Positions 26,580-37,327 of a stretch of 64,000 bases of DNA are shown piece after piece. The stretch comes from Stenotrophomonas maltophilia. Lineage in GTDB: Bacteria > Pseudomonadota > Gammaproteobacteria > Xanthomonadales > Xanthomonadaceae. The stretch is taken from positions 1,639,501-1,703,500 of the forward strand of contig NZ_CP106759.1 in NCBI RefSeq assembly GCF_025642255.1, given 5' to 3'. The stretch's first letter is position 1. Each line of letters opens with the position of its first letter. The position numbers were made by a program, and so were the translations under genes. The notes beneath the pieces were generated by a model. It did not search any database. It saw only the letters and a list, made by a program, of their open reading frames with translations, and was not told the DNA's origin.

Positions 26580-26653
26580 GGTAGCGCCGGGCCACGCCCG
26601 GCGAGCGCAGCGGGGCCGGCACGCACATCCGCCGGGCATGGTCCGGCGCTACC
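26580..26653. repeat. SMAG REP dimer, unit 2
   Basis: The same inverted pair, exactly 166 bases after unit 1 and part of the moeB-tail duplication; the right copy has a CATGG-TCC change (GGCATGGTCCGGCG). Confidence 0.85.
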
Positions 26654-26795
26654 GTTGATCGTTTCAGAATGATGTGTGGGGTGGCTGCCGGCATCGTTCC
26701 ACCTCCAAGACAATCCGGCGCAACATGCGTGCTATTGCCGTCATCCACATTGCTCTATCGTGGTGAGCGATTCTGGATTCCGGGGAAAGCACCGC

Positions 26796-28628
26796 ATGGC
26801 GGTAGAAGCAGCGACCAGCGAGCTGGTCAAGGTGGTTGCCCTGCTGGGCGCGGCGGTGGTGATGGTGCCCTTGTTCCGGCGGCTGGGCCTGGGGTCGGTG
26901 CTGGGCTACTTCGCCGCCGGCCTGGCGATCGGACCGTTCGGGCTGGGCTGGTTCTCGGATCCGCAGGCCATCCTGCATACCGCCGAACTCGGCGTGGTGA
27001 TGTTCCTGTTCGTGATCGGCCTGGAGATGCGGCCCTCGCACCTGTGGAGCCTGCGCAAGGAAATTTTCGGGCTCGGCACGCTGCAGATCGTCACCTGCGC
27101 GCTGGTCCTGACCAGCATCGCCAAGTTGTTCGGCTTCCCGTGGCAGGTGGCCTTCATCGGTGCCACCGGCTTCGTGCTGACGTCCACCGCCGTGGTGATG
27201 CAGCTGCTGGCCGAGCGCGGTGATATCGCGCTGCCTTCGGGGCAGAAGATCGTCTCCATCCTGCTGTTCGAAGACCTGCTGATCGTGCCGCTGCTGGCCC
27301 TGGTGGCGTGGATGGCGCCCAGCGCGGGCAGCGCCGATGGCGAGGGCTCGCGCTGGCTGTCGGTGGCGATCGGTGTCGGTGCCATCGTCGGCCTGGTGCT
27401 GGTCGGCCGCTTCCTGCTCAACCCGCTGTTCCGCCTGCTGGCCGAATCGAAGGCACGCGAGGTGATGACCGCCGCCGCGTTGCTGGTGGTGCTGGGCGCG
27501 GCACTGCTGATGCAGCTGTCCGGCCTGTCGATGGCGATGGGCGCGTTCCTGGCCGGCGTGCTGCTGAGCGAGTCGACCTTCCGCCACCAGATTGAAGCCG
27601 ACATCGAACCGTTCCGCGGCATCCTGCTCGGCCTGTTCTTCCTCAGCGTCGGCATGGCGCTGGACCTGGGCGTAGTGGCCTCGCACTGGCAGCTGATCGC
27701 CGGCCTGGTGCTGGCGCTGATGGCGGCCAAGGCACTGTGCATCTACGTCGTTGCGCGTCTGATGGGCAGCGACCACGCGCAGGCGCTGGACCGTGGCGTG
27801 CTGATGGCGCAGGGCGGTGAGTTCGCCTTCGTGCTGTTCTCCGCAGCGGCGGCCGCCGGTGTGATCGACGTGGACATCAATGCCAACTTCACCGCCGTGG
27901 TGGTGCTGTCGATGGCGCTGACCCCGCTGGTGGTGCTGGTCTACAAGCGCGTGGCACCAAAGCCGACGGTGAACCTGGAGGGCGTGGACGAGGCCGACGG
28001 CCTGTCCGGCAGCGTGCTGCTGATCGGCTTCGGCCGCTTCGGCCAGGTGGCCAGCCAGTCGCTGCTGGCGCGCGACGTGGACGTGACCATCATCGACAAC
28101 GATGTGGAGATGATCCAGAGCGCGGCCCGGTTCGGCTTCAAGATCTACTACGGCGATGGCACCCGCCTGGACGTGCTGCATGCTTCCGGCGCGGCGACCG
28201 CGCGCGCGATTGCGGTGTGCGTGGACAAGGCCGACGCCGCCGACCGCATCGTCGAGCTGGTCGCGCACGAATTCCCGCAGGCCAAGCTGATGGTGCGCTC
28301 GTTCGACCGCGAGCATTCACTGCGGCTGATCCATGCCGGCGTCGATTTCCAGATCCGCGAGACCTTTGAATCGGCCGTGCTGTTCGGTCAGGCCGCCCTG
28401 ATCGAGCTGGGCGCCGACGAGGACGACGCGATCGAGATCGCCGAGCAGATCCGTCGCCGCGACGCCGAGCGTTTCGAGCTGGAAATCGCCGGCGGCGGCC
28501 TGAACGCCGGCGCCAAGATGGTGTTTGGCAACTCCGGCCAGGGCGTACCGACGCCGACCCCGTTCACCGCGCCGAAGCGGGCAAGCAAGACCTTGAACCC
28601 GCAGGACGTGCCCGAAGAGGAAGAATGA
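26796..28628 (+). CDS. CPA2-family cation/proton antiporter, KefB/KefC type
   Basis: 610 aa. Twelve or so transmembrane helices fill residues ~5-385 ([20 protein letters not shown] is the family N-terminal signature; GALLSES-like GVLLSEST and GGEFAFVLF follow). A cytosolic RCK/TrkA-N Rossmann domain starts near 405 ([17 protein letters not shown] with DND as the ribose-binding acid). KefB/C exchange K+ for H+ and protect cells from electrophiles under glutathione control. The ATG 26796 is the family start. It stands alone between moeB repeats and folD; no ancillary KefF/KefG oxidoreductase gene is adjacent. Confidence 0.9.
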   Translation: MAVEAATSELVKVVALLGAAVVMVPLFRRLGLGSVLGYFAAGLAIGPFGLGWFSDPQAILHTAELGVVMFLFVIGLEMRPSHLWSLRKEIFGLGTLQIVTCALVLTSIAKLFGFPWQVAFIGATGFVLTSTAVVMQLLAERGDIALPSGQKIVSILLFEDLLIVPLLALVAWMAPSAGSADGEGSRWLSVAIGVGAIVGLVLVGRFLLNPLFRLLAESKAREVMTAAALLVVLGAALLMQLSGLSMAMGAFLAGVLLSESTFRHQIEADIEPFRGILLGLFFLSVGMALDLGVVASHWQLIAGLVLALMAAKALCIYVVARLMGSDHAQALDRGVLMAQGGEFAFVLFSAAAAAGVIDVDINANFTAVVVLSMALTPLVVLVYKRVAPKPTVNLEGVDEADGLSGSVLLIGFGRFGQVASQSLLARDVDVTIIDNDVEMIQSAARFGFKIYYGDGTRLDVLHASGAATARAIAVCVDKADAADRIVELVAHEFPQAKLMVRSFDREHSLRLIHAGVDFQIRETFESAVLFGQAALIELGADEDDAIEIAEQIRRRDAERFELEIAGGGLNAGAKMVFGNSGQGVPTPTPFTAPKRASKTLNPQDVPEEEE

Positions 28629-28668
28629 GGGATGCGGCCCGTAACGTCACCCGGGGTCAGCGTTCCAA

Positions 28669-28692
28669 GGTAGCGCCGGGCCATGCCCGGCG
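28669..28692 (+). repeat. Single SMAG REP unit
   Basis: GGTAGCGCCGGGCCATGCCC continuing to CGGCG, in the antiporter-folD gap. Confidence 0.85.
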
Positions 28693-28774
28693 AGCGCAGC
28701 GGCTGCATTGGCGGTGGGCGAGGGGGCCTGAATCGGGGACAATAGCCTCCCCACCGCCGCCGCCCCCGCATTCG

Positions 28775-29650
28775 ATGAACGATTCCGCCGCCCCGCATCC
28801 TGCCCGCATTCTCGATGGCCGCCGCATCGCTGAAGACCTGCTCGACAGCCTGAAGGTGCGCGTCGACGCCCGCATCGCGGCCGGTGGCAGCCGTCCGGGG
28901 CTGGCCGTGGTGCTGGTGGGCGGCGACCCGGCCTCGACCGTATACGTGCGCAACAAGCGCCGTGCCGCCGAGAAGGTCGGCATCGAAGCACACGATTACG
29001 ACCTGCCGGCCGGCACCACCGAGGCCGAACTGCTGGACCTGATCGACCAGCTCAATGCCGATCCGAAGATCAACGGCATCCTGATCCAGCTGCCGCTGCC
29101 GGGCATCCCCGATGCGCGCCGGCTGATCCAGCGCATCGACCCGCGCAAGGATGTCGATGGCTTCCACCCGGAAAACGTCGGCCATCTGGCTCTGCGCGAG
29201 TTCGGCCTGCGCCCGTGCACGCCGCGCGGCATCACCACGCTGCTGGGCCACACCGACCAGCCGGTGCGCGGTCGCAACGCCACGATTGTGGGTGTCAGCA
29301 ACCACGTCGGCCGCCCGATGGGCCTGGAACTGCTGATTGCCGGCTGCACCGTGACCAGCTGCCACAAGTTCACCCCGAAGGACGTGCTGGAACAGGCCGT
29401 GCGCAACGCCGACATTCTGGTGGTGGCGGTGGGCCGCCCGGGCATCGTGCCGGGCGAGTGGGTGAAGCCGGGCGCGGTGGTGATCGACGTCGGCATCAAC
29501 CGGTTGGATGACGGCCGCCTGGTGGGCGACGTCGGCTTCGACGCGGCGGCGCAGCGGGCGAGCTGGATCACCCCGGTGCCGGGCGGTGTCGGCCCGATGA
29601 CCGTGGCCACGTTGATGCAGAACACCCTGGAAGCGGCGGAAGCCTCCTGA
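28775..29650 (+). CDS. folD: Methylenetetrahydrofolate dehydrogenase/cyclohydrolase
   Basis: 291 aa. It interconverts 5,10-methylene-THF and 10-formyl-THF via methenyl-THF with NADP+. The catalytic lysine lies in [14 protein letters not shown], and the signature [14 protein letters not shown] and the NADP-binding [16 protein letters not shown] are present, as is the C-terminal [19 protein letters not shown]. The ATG at 28775 is used; upstream in-frame codons are SMAG DNA. It is a single-gene unit followed by repeats. Confidence 0.97.
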   Translation: MNDSAAPHPARILDGRRIAEDLLDSLKVRVDARIAAGGSRPGLAVVLVGGDPASTVYVRNKRRAAEKVGIEAHDYDLPAGTTEAELLDLIDQLNADPKINGILIQLPLPGIPDARRLIQRIDPRKDVDGFHPENVGHLALREFGLRPCTPRGITTLLGHTDQPVRGRNATIVGVSNHVGRPMGLELLIAGCTVTSCHKFTPKDVLEQAVRNADILVVAVGRPGIVPGEWVKPGAVVIDVGINRLDDGRLVGDVGFDAAAQRASWITPVPGGVGPMTVATLMQNTLEAAEAS

Positions 29651-29651
29651 G

Positions 29652-29722
29652 GGTAGCGCCGGGCCATGCCCGGCGGATGTTTGCGGCGCCGCTGCGCTCG
29701 CCGGGCATGGCCCGGCGCTACC
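29652..29722. repeat. SMAG REP dimer after folD
   Basis: GGTAGCGCCGGGCCATGCCC and, inverted, CGCCGGGCATGGCCCGGCG with foot CTACC, around a GCGGCGCCGCTGCGCTC linker. Confidence 0.85.
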
Positions 29723-29769
29723 GGGGTTGCATTGATGCCCCGCGATTCCCGCCGACCCGCTCCTGGCAG

Positions 29770-29859
29770 GTGCCAACCTTGGTTGGCACACATCCATCAG
29801 GGCCATCGGCCCATCTGGGGTACCGGTGCCGGACGGGTTGTGCCAACCAAGGTTGGCAC
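29770..29859. repeat. Pair of GTGCCAACC palindromes
   Basis: GTGCCAACCTTGGTTGGCAC (29770-29789) and GTGCCAACCAAGGTTGGCAC (29840-29859) are each perfect 20-bp palindromes that differ only in the two central dinucleotides (TTGG against AAGG order). The 50 bases between include GGGCCATCGGCCC. They are located before guaB. Confidence 0.75.
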
Positions 29860-29918
29860 CCACCCAAGCCCTCCTGAACCGACCGCCGCCCGCGCGACAC
29901 TGCGTCGCATCCACCCCC

Positions 29919-31434
<1,516 letters not shown>

Positions 31435-31435
<1 letters not shown>

Positions 31436-32022
31436 TGCGCTTGCGAACTGCTCTTGCGATTACGGGCAGCCTGCTGATGGCAGGCTGTTCGTTGTCCGAA
31501 CCGCCGCCGCGCTCCGGGTCTCCGGGCGCGGCGGTTTCGCAATTGCAGCACGTGCAGGCGTGCCAGAACGCGTTCTCGCTGCCGAAGGGCTGGCAGGTGC
31601 AGGCCGCTGGCGAGCAGCGCTGGCTGCTGAAAGGGACCGGCGAGCGCCCGTTGCAGGTCATCCTGCGGTGCGTTACCGATCTGGGTGACAGGCTTGAAGA
31701 TCCTGTGGTCACCGCCGAGCTGGGGCCGCTGGAGCCGAAACGGATGAGCGTGCAGTCCGCGTTCTGGGGCAACGCCGTGGATTCCGGTTACCCGATGCAC
31801 GCCTTTCAACGGCGCATCGTGCCCGGCACCGAAGTGCAGGAAATCGCCGAACTGCCGCGCGCCGACCGCGCCAACCCCAACGCACCGCACGGCCTGCTGA
31901 TGCTGCGCTGGGACGAGGAAGATCCCTCACATATTCAACAACGCGAGGCGTTCATCGCCACGCTGACGCAGAGCCTTGAAGCGCCGGGCGCTGCGAAAAA
32001 CACCACTGGAACGGCACCATGA
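31435..32022 (+). CDS. Lipoprotein of unknown function between guaB and guaA
   Basis: 195 aa. Signal [17 protein letters not shown] has a good lipobox (LMAGC) with the lipid-bearing Cys near residue 18. The mature part has two further cysteines (ACQNAFSLP and LRCVTDLG) that may pair in the periplasm. No catalytic motif is recognised. The gene is embedded in the purine operon by coding overlap at both ends: its ATG overlaps the guaB stop by one base, and its TGA overlaps the guaA ATG by four. Translation is therefore coupled to GMP synthesis genes. The reason for an envelope protein here is unknown. Confidence 0.78.
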
Positions 32023-33584
32023 CCAACATCCATAACGACAAGATCCTCATCCTCGATTTCGGCGCGCAGTACACGCAGCTGATTGCCCGCCGCATCCGCG
32101 AGCTGGGCGTCTACTGCGAAATCTGGGCGTGGGACCACAACCCGGCCGAGATCGCCGGCTTCGGCGCCAAGGGCATCATCCTGTCCGGTGGCCCGGAATC
32201 GACCACGCTGCCGGGCGCCCCGGCCGCGCCGCAGGAAGTGTTCGACAGCGGCCTGCCGATCTTCGGCATCTGCTACGGCATGCAGACCCTGGCTGCCCAG
32301 CTGGGCGGTGCCACCGAAGCGGCTGACCAGCGCGAATTCGGCCATGCCGAAGTGAATGTCATCAACCCCGATGCGCTGTTCAAGGGCCTGAGCGACCACG
32401 GCGGCGAGCCGAAGCTGAATGTCTGGATGAGCCACGGCGACCACGTCTCCGTTGCGCCGCCGGGCTTCACCATCACCGCCACCACCGACCGCATTCCGGT
32501 GGCCGCCATGGCCAACGAAGAAAAGCGCTGGTACGGCGTGCAGTTCCACCCGGAAGTAACCCACACCCTGCAGGGCCAGACGCTGCTGCGCCGCTTCGTG
32601 GTGGACGTGTGCGGCTGCCAGACCCTGTGGACCGCCGCCAACATCATCGACGACCAGATCGCCCGCGTGCGCGAACAGGTGGGCGATGACGAAGTGATCC
32701 TGGGCCTGTCCGGCGGCGTCGATTCGTCCGTCGTGGCCGCGCTGCTGCACAAGGCCATCGGCGAGAAGCTGACCTGCGTGTTCGTGGATACCGGCCTGCT
32801 GCGCTGGCAGGAAGGCGACCAGGTGATGGCGATGTTCGCCGAGCACATGGGCGTGAAAGTCGTGCGCGTGAATGCCGCCGACCGTTACTTCAAGGCGCTG
32901 GAAGGCGTGAGCGACCCGGAAGCCAAGCGCAAGATCATCGGCAACCTGTTCGTTGAGATCTTCGACGAAGAGTCGAACAAGCTGAGCAACGCCAAGTGGC
33001 TGGCGCAGGGCACCATCTACCCGGACGTGATCGAGTCGGCCGGCAGCAAGACCGGCAAGGCGCATGTGATCAAGAGCCACCACAACGTGGGCGGCCTGCC
33101 GGAGCACATGAAGCTGGGCCTGGTGGAGCCGCTGCGCGAGCTGTTCAAGGACGAAGTGCGCCGCCTGGGCGTTGAGCTGGGCCTGCCGCGCACCATGGTC
33201 TACCGCCATCCGTTCCCGGGCCCGGGCCTGGGCGTGCGCATTCTGGGTGAAGTGAAGCCGGAATACGCCGAACTGCTGGCCAAGGCCGATGCCATCTTCA
33301 TTGATGAACTGCGCAAGGCCGACTTGTACGACAAGACCAGCCAGGCGTTTGCCGTGTTCCTGCCGGTGAAGTCGGTGGGCGTGGTGGGTGACGCGCGCGC
33401 TTATGAGTGGGTGATTGCGCTGCGGGCCGTGGAGACGATCGACTTCATGACGGCGCATTGGGCGCATCTGCCGTACGAGTTCCTGGGGACGGTGAGCAAC
33501 CGAATCATCAATGAGTTGCGGGGGGTGTCGAGGGTGGTTTATGACATCTCGGGGAAGCCGCCGGCGACCATTGAGTGGGAATGA
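32019..33584 (+). CDS. guaA: GMP synthase (glutamine-hydrolysing)
   Basis: 521 aa. It aminates XMP to GMP. The N-terminal glutamine amidotransferase domain has the nucleophile Cys near residue 86 (GICYGMQ) and the His-Glu pair in FHPEV. The ATP-pyrophosphatase P-loop follows ([11 protein letters not shown] near 227), and a C-terminal dimerisation domain ends in the conserved [11 protein letters not shown] 32019 overlaps the lipoprotein stop. The last ~180 bases use unusual codons for this genome (GGG, AGG, GTT, TAT), unlike the rest of the gene. A terminator follows, then the accessory block. Confidence 0.97.
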   Translation: MTNIHNDKILILDFGAQYTQLIARRIRELGVYCEIWAWDHNPAEIAGFGAKGIILSGGPESTTLPGAPAAPQEVFDSGLPIFGICYGMQTLAAQLGGATEAADQREFGHAEVNVINPDALFKGLSDHGGEPKLNVWMSHGDHVSVAPPGFTITATTDRIPVAAMANEEKRWYGVQFHPEVTHTLQGQTLLRRFVVDVCGCQTLWTAANIIDDQIARVREQVGDDEVILGLSGGVDSSVVAALLHKAIGEKLTCVFVDTGLLRWQEGDQVMAMFAEHMGVKVVRVNAADRYFKALEGVSDPEAKRKIIGNLFVEIFDEESNKLSNAKWLAQGTIYPDVIESAGSKTGKAHVIKSHHNVGGLPEHMKLGLVEPLRELFKDEVRRLGVELGLPRTMVYRHPFPGPGLGVRILGEVKPEYAELLAKADAIFIDELRKADLYDKTSQAFAVFLPVKSVGVVGDARAYEWVIALRAVETIDFMTAHWAHLPYEFLGTVSNRIINELRGVSRVVYDISGKPPATIEWE

Positions 33585-33595
33585 GTTGAAAGAAC

Positions 33596-33621
33596 GAGGG
33601 CGCCGAGAGGCGCCCTTGTTG
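33596..33621 (+). terminator. Terminator after guaA
   Basis: GAGGGCGCC-GAGA-GGCGCCCTTGTTG: a 7-bp stem with a moderately T-rich tail, 12 bases after the guaA stop. Its 24-base core is nearly repeated at 42428-42451. Confidence 0.75.
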
Positions 33622-33832
33622 TATGTATCCTCTGTCACCGACTTTCCTGCCCTCGTCCCGTGTGTCGGTGTGCCAGGCAGCTCTTGAATTTGATCGATTC
33701 TCACATTGCGGGCATTTGATCGCCAGGTCACGGTATGGGTTAGGTATCTGGCGGAGGTCGTAGCGAGAAGCGGTCAGCGCGGGTTGCATTTGAGGCCGCT
33801 GGGTAACATGATTCCAAATCTAGGGAGGGATT
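33622..33832 (+). other. Upstream region of the STAND gene
   Basis: This ~210-base region has no convincing gene. It becomes AT-richer toward its end. A strong Shine-Dalgarno (AGGGAGGG, ending 5 bases before the ATG) precedes the STAND gene. No clear operator or terminator is seen, so the promoter is unassigned. Confidence 0.4.
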
Positions 33833-36379
33833 ATGGCTAGCTATCAGCGTGTCGCGCTTTACATCTTCTTTGATGCAATTGAACGGGACCTCGTCGCGCG
33901 AATTCGTAGTGCCTGCGGTTTCGAATGTCCGGAAATACTCACTTCTCAGGAGCGGGAGAAGGCAAAGTCGAGGCTTCAGGCTCGTGGGGGTGACATTGGG
34001 GTTGACGATTCCGAGCTGCTACATGGGTTGGATCTCGGAGATAAGTACTCAATTCTTCTTAGGCATAAGGAAAAGCTTGATCAGGCGTCAGCTGATTACT
34101 ATCTAAGAAATAGAGCGGCTTTTGAATTGGCGATTCCTATAAGGAACTCGACGATGCACGGTAGGCCGCTTACTACGGAGGAGTATTCGGTCGGATTCTC
34201 CATTGCGCGAGATTTTCTCTCGGCTCCAGCATACTGGCCATCGCTGTTCGCTACTTATAAGGAGTACGGTGAGAATCCTGACGCGCTCTTGAAGGTCACG
34301 ATCTCGCTTTGGGATGATTTTGTTCCTGGCGAGGTCTTAAATAATTTGCCGGTCCCGGACTACGATGATACGGGATTCCAGCCCCGAAAACAGCTTGAGA
34401 AGGAGCTGAAGAAGAAAATTCTGGGGCGACACCCCGTAGTTACGGTGCTTGGTGATGGCGGTGATGGAAAAACGGCTCTGACTCTTCAAACCATCTATGG
34501 TTTGCTGCAGTCTAATGACCACGATTTCGATGCTTTTGTCTGGGTTTCAGCAAAATCTAATAGATTGACAGGTAACGAAATTGAGAGGATCGAAGGCGCG
34601 ATATCGTCATCGCTCGGGATATTTGAAAGTATCGCTGAGCAATTCGAAGCGGGTGATGATCTTCCGATAGAGCGCGTGCGCCGATTGCTTGAACAGAATA
34701 AGGTTCTTCTGGTTATAGATAATCTTGAGACGGTTCTGGATGATTCTCTAATTGAATTTGCGTCAGATGTTCCTGGTCAGAGTAAGTTGATCTTCACGTC
34801 CAGGGTTCCCTTGGGTGGAGATCTGTCAGTAAAGGTTAGTGCTTTCACGGACGATGAGGCGCTGACATACCTTCGAAGGCTAATTGAGGCTTACGATATT
34901 AAGAGCCTCCGTCGCGTGCAAGAGCCGATACTCCGGCGGCACCTTCGCAAGTTGGCAAATAAGCCTCTTCTTATAAAGTGGTTTGCCATAGGGGTTTCCT
35001 CGGGTCTGGATCCGGCGCAAATAACGGCGGACCCACAGATCGCTCTGAAGTTCTGCATGGAAAATGTATTTCAGAGGGTTGGTGATAACGCAAAGAAGGT
35101 TCTCGCAATTCTGGCAGCTGTCCCTCAGCCCTTGTCGGCTACCGTGATGCAGAATATTTCTCTTGAGAGTTCCGCTCAGATTGAGTCAGGACTTGCCGAG
35201 TTAATGCGATTTGGATTGATCGAGAAATCGGATTCATCTGAGTATGAGCGGCTGTATAGATTAAAGCCGTTTGCGAGATCATATGTGATTCGCGTTCTCA
35301 GGCTTACGCCGAAAGATGTGGATGATATTCTCTCTAGGTCTAGGGCAATTGGTAGTGCCTTGCAGGAAGAGCGCGGTAGCAGCAAGAGAAATAGGTACGA
35401 CGCTCGCTCATTTGTGGTTCGAACTCAATCGGAAGCAATTGCAGCTAGGAGACTCAGGCATGCTGCGAGCCTCACGCTTAAATCGCGATTTGAAGATGCG
35501 CACGAGATTATCAAGGATCTAAAGATATCTGCCCCTGAGTACTTTGAGGTATACCGAACACTTGCTTTCATTTGTTTTCGTCAAGGAGATCTTCAGGGGG
35601 CTATTGCCGCGTACGAAGCTGCGTTCGACGTCGGTGAGGATCAGCCTCAACTATTCTTCTTTCGTGGTGGTTTTCTTATGCGGAGTTATGGTAATCATGC
35701 TGATGCCCTCTCCGATTTTGAGGAGGCTTTGAAGGTTGATCCAAATGAAACCGCAGTATTACGAGAAGCCTCTCGCGCCAGCCTATTTTTATATGATTTT
35801 GATGCTGCTCAGCAGCACATAGATAGTGCGTGGCGCGCTGGATTTAAAACGTTTCGTGATGAAAAGATTGTGAACGATATACAGGCGCAGCTCCATGTAA
35901 GGAAGGCGGAGCATCGTTTGAGTACTGGTGATCCGCGTGGAGCTCTAGAGGCCATCGGACAGTTGAATGATTTCCTTCGGGAAATTAAGCCAGAGGTTGT
36001 TGATAATCTGCTGATTGAGCATCTTGCGAAGGGAATTAGGACAATTCAATCTCTAAAGCTTCTGCCGCTCGCTGTTGATAAGGATGTGCTTGATGATACT
36101 ATTATTTTGATAAAAAACCTCTCTCCTGGATCTGTAATATCGGATGATGAGGGGTCGGATGCCGAGGTGGTGCACGGTCGATCGGGTGTACTCAAGCAGC
36201 AAGGCCGAACTGAGAATTTTGGTTTCCTCAAGGATAATTTCGGTGTCGAGGTGTATGTAAATAGGACCTGGGTTACCTCCACACTATGGAAAGATATGTG
36301 CGAGGGGCGTGCCGTTCGATATGACATTCACTCTGACTCGACTGGGCGAAAACACGCAGAGCGCATTGTGCTGTTGTAG
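33833..36379 (+). CDS. HEPN-like/STAND NTPase/TPR/cold-shock-like protein, putative antiviral
   Basis: 848 aa. In order: an N-terminal helical domain with RNSTMH (Arg104-x4-His109), the HEPN RNase signature; a STAND/NB-ARC-like NTPase with Walker A GDGGDGKT (207-214), Walker B VLLVIDN (291-297), the TSR arginine at 324 and NKPLL (376-380); a winged-helix-like region (~410-500); TPR-like repeats (~570-700); and a C-terminal OB-fold-like stretch (783-848, GRTENFGFLKDNFGVEVYV) resembling a cold-shock domain. STAND proteins with TPR sensors and nuclease effectors (Avs and relatives) act in phage defence by recognising a viral protein. The gene is much AT-richer than its neighbours, so it is probably horizontally acquired. 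Role inferred; no partner gene is adjacent. Confidence 0.6.
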   Translation: MASYQRVALYIFFDAIERDLVARIRSACGFECPEILTSQEREKAKSRLQARGGDIGVDDSELLHGLDLGDKYSILLRHKEKLDQASADYYLRNRAAFELAIPIRNSTMHGRPLTTEEYSVGFSIARDFLSAPAYWPSLFATYKEYGENPDALLKVTISLWDDFVPGEVLNNLPVPDYDDTGFQPRKQLEKELKKKILGRHPVVTVLGDGGDGKTALTLQTIYGLLQSNDHDFDAFVWVSAKSNRLTGNEIERIEGAISSSLGIFESIAEQFEAGDDLPIERVRRLLEQNKVLLVIDNLETVLDDSLIEFASDVPGQSKLIFTSRVPLGGDLSVKVSAFTDDEALTYLRRLIEAYDIKSLRRVQEPILRRHLRKLANKPLLIKWFAIGVSSGLDPAQITADPQIALKFCMENVFQRVGDNAKKVLAILAAVPQPLSATVMQNISLESSAQIESGLAELMRFGLIEKSDSSEYERLYRLKPFARSYVIRVLRLTPKDVDDILSRSRAIGSALQEERGSSKRNRYDARSFVVRTQSEAIAARRLRHAASLTLKSRFEDAHEIIKDLKISAPEYFEVYRTLAFICFRQGDLQGAIAAYEAAFDVGEDQPQLFFFRGGFLMRSYGNHADALSDFEEALKVDPNETAVLREASRASLFLYDFDAAQQHIDSAWRAGFKTFRDEKIVNDIQAQLHVRKAEHRLSTGDPRGALEAIGQLNDFLREIKPEVVDNLLIEHLAKGIRTIQSLKLLPLAVDKDVLDDTIILIKNLSPGSVISDDEGSDAEVVHGRSGVLKQQGRTENFGFLKDNFGVEVYVNRTWVTSTLWKDMCEGRAVRYDIHSDSTGRKHAERIVLL

Positions 36380-36415
36380 TTGCTTGGGCTGCTCCAAGGC
36401 AGGGGAAATGGCGAC

Positions 36416-36772
36416 TTACTCCGGCCTAACTTCCCGACAAGCCCACTCAACCAACCCCCGGCAAGCCAGAAACAACCCATCAACCACTCCCTCATCCAAA
36501 TGCCGCTCCGGGTCCGCCGCCACCCGGCAGCGATCCGCGGCGTGCAGCACCTCCAGCACTGTCAGCGCCCCCACCATCGCGCGCTCACTCCTCGCGAGGC
36601 TGACTCGGCGTCCAGGCGACACATCGTTTTCCGGCCAGGGCAGCCCATCCGCGCCTTCACACCGACGGATGCGCTTGAGGATGCCGATCAGGGAGTTGAG
36701 GTCGGGCGGTGGGATGTCGTCGTTGATGGGCTCAACGGATGTATACGAGGAGAAGTTCTCGGAATCGTTCAT
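36416..36772 (-). CDS. Small hypothetical protein
   Basis: 118 aa, beginning MNDSENFSSYTSVEPINDD and ending VEWACREVRPE, with no signal peptide or membrane helix. It is mostly helical (DLNSLIGILKRIRRCE near residues 25-40; SERAMVGALTVLEVLHAADR near 62-80). I do not recognise the family. The gene is convergent with the STAND gene (37 bases apart) and is preceded by a long hairpin-rich leader (36773-37060). The ATG 36772 is chosen because the sequence upstream in the same frame is part of that structured leader. Confidence 0.55.
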   Translation of the reverse strand: MNDSENFSSYTSVEPINDDIPPPDLNSLIGILKRIRRCEGADGLPWPENDVSPGRRVSLARSERAMVGALTVLEVLHAADRCRVAADPERHLDEGVVDGLFLACRGLVEWACREVRPE

Positions 36773-37060
36773 GGCGTCGGTTTCCCTGGCTGTGCTTGAC
36801 AGCGCCACCGCGTAAACGGGGTGGCGGACGATGCGTGGCTGCAAACCGGGACGAAGTAGCGCCATGACCGGTGGGTCCGAAAACCCCCACGCACCGCCCG
36901 CCATAAAGGCCGACGGATTGCCCGCCGGCACCGTTCAGGTACGGTGCCGACGGGCAAGCGTAAACAACAGGCACAGCAATCGTCACGGGTTTGCAGACCC
37001 GGTGCCACCCGTTGTCGGTGGCGCGCCATGGTGTTTACGCCGTCGCTCCGAATGCCAATA
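36773..37060 (-). other. Structured leader/element upstream of the small hypothetical gene
   Basis: Read on the minus strand, this non-coding stretch contains several stems: a 15-bp hairpin with one mismatch (36920-36934 with 36941-36955), CGGGT...ACCCG (36986-37001), and GCCACC...GGTGGC (~37004-37022). The word GCGTAAAC occurs twice (near 36811 and 36957) and once inverted as GTTTACGC (near 37030). The layout suggests a structured RNA or dispersed element; no known RNA family is recognised. Confidence 0.45.
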
Positions 37061-37327
37061 GAAATTCCCGAAGAAATCGCACGAATCGAGAGCGAAGAAC
37101 TATTGTGGCACGCACCATTCGTGCAGCACGCGACATCGCCAGACGCATTCGCGCAGTCACCCTGCTGATTGCGAATCAAACTGGCGTAATCGCCCATGCC
37201 GCAAGCGAATAGCGCGACAGCCTTCTTAACATCCCTTTCGGCTCAAAATCGGCTGGCGTCGCTGCCCGATCACCCGCGCACCTCAAAAAGCGGTTCAATC
37301 ACGACACGGCCAGCAGGCATCGCACCC
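37061..37327. other. Intergenic remainder before the LysR gene
   Basis: This ~270 bases lacks a supported gene. Short open frames exist but have no conserved motif or good start. It is somewhat AT-richer than the surrounding genes. It may be remnant or non-coding DNA in the accessory block. Confidence 0.35.

Larger units (their letters stand above)
26341..26660. repeat. Direct duplication of the moeB 3' end with its SMAG dimer
   Basis: Unit 1 (26341-26494) and unit 2 (26507-26660) are both 154 bases and align throughout, separated by 12 bases. Each holds the last codons of moeB (VCAPGVPFPGYIDYAAFC then K/RGG stop) and then a SMAG pair. In the coding part the differences include two silent third-base changes (GGC TAT to GGA TAC) and AAG to CGG (Lys to Arg). 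Confidence 0.9.

Noticed and set aside
26414..26653. CRISPR-like spaced repeats
   Set aside because: The four units are palindromic SMAG REPs in two inverted pairs inside a 154-base duplication; spacers are not unique and there is no cas gene.
33508..33789. Short minus-strand reading frame across the guaA terminator
   Set aside because: It crosses the guaA terminator hairpin and has no family-like features or good start context.
33833..36379. MalT/LuxR-type STAND transcription regulator
   Set aside because: No C-terminal LuxR HTH is present; the C-terminus is an OB-fold-like segment and the N-terminus has a HEPN-like motif.
36380..37327. Insertion sequence remnant in the accessory block
   Set aside because: No transposase motif, target duplication or terminal inverted repeats pair were found; the hairpins are local.
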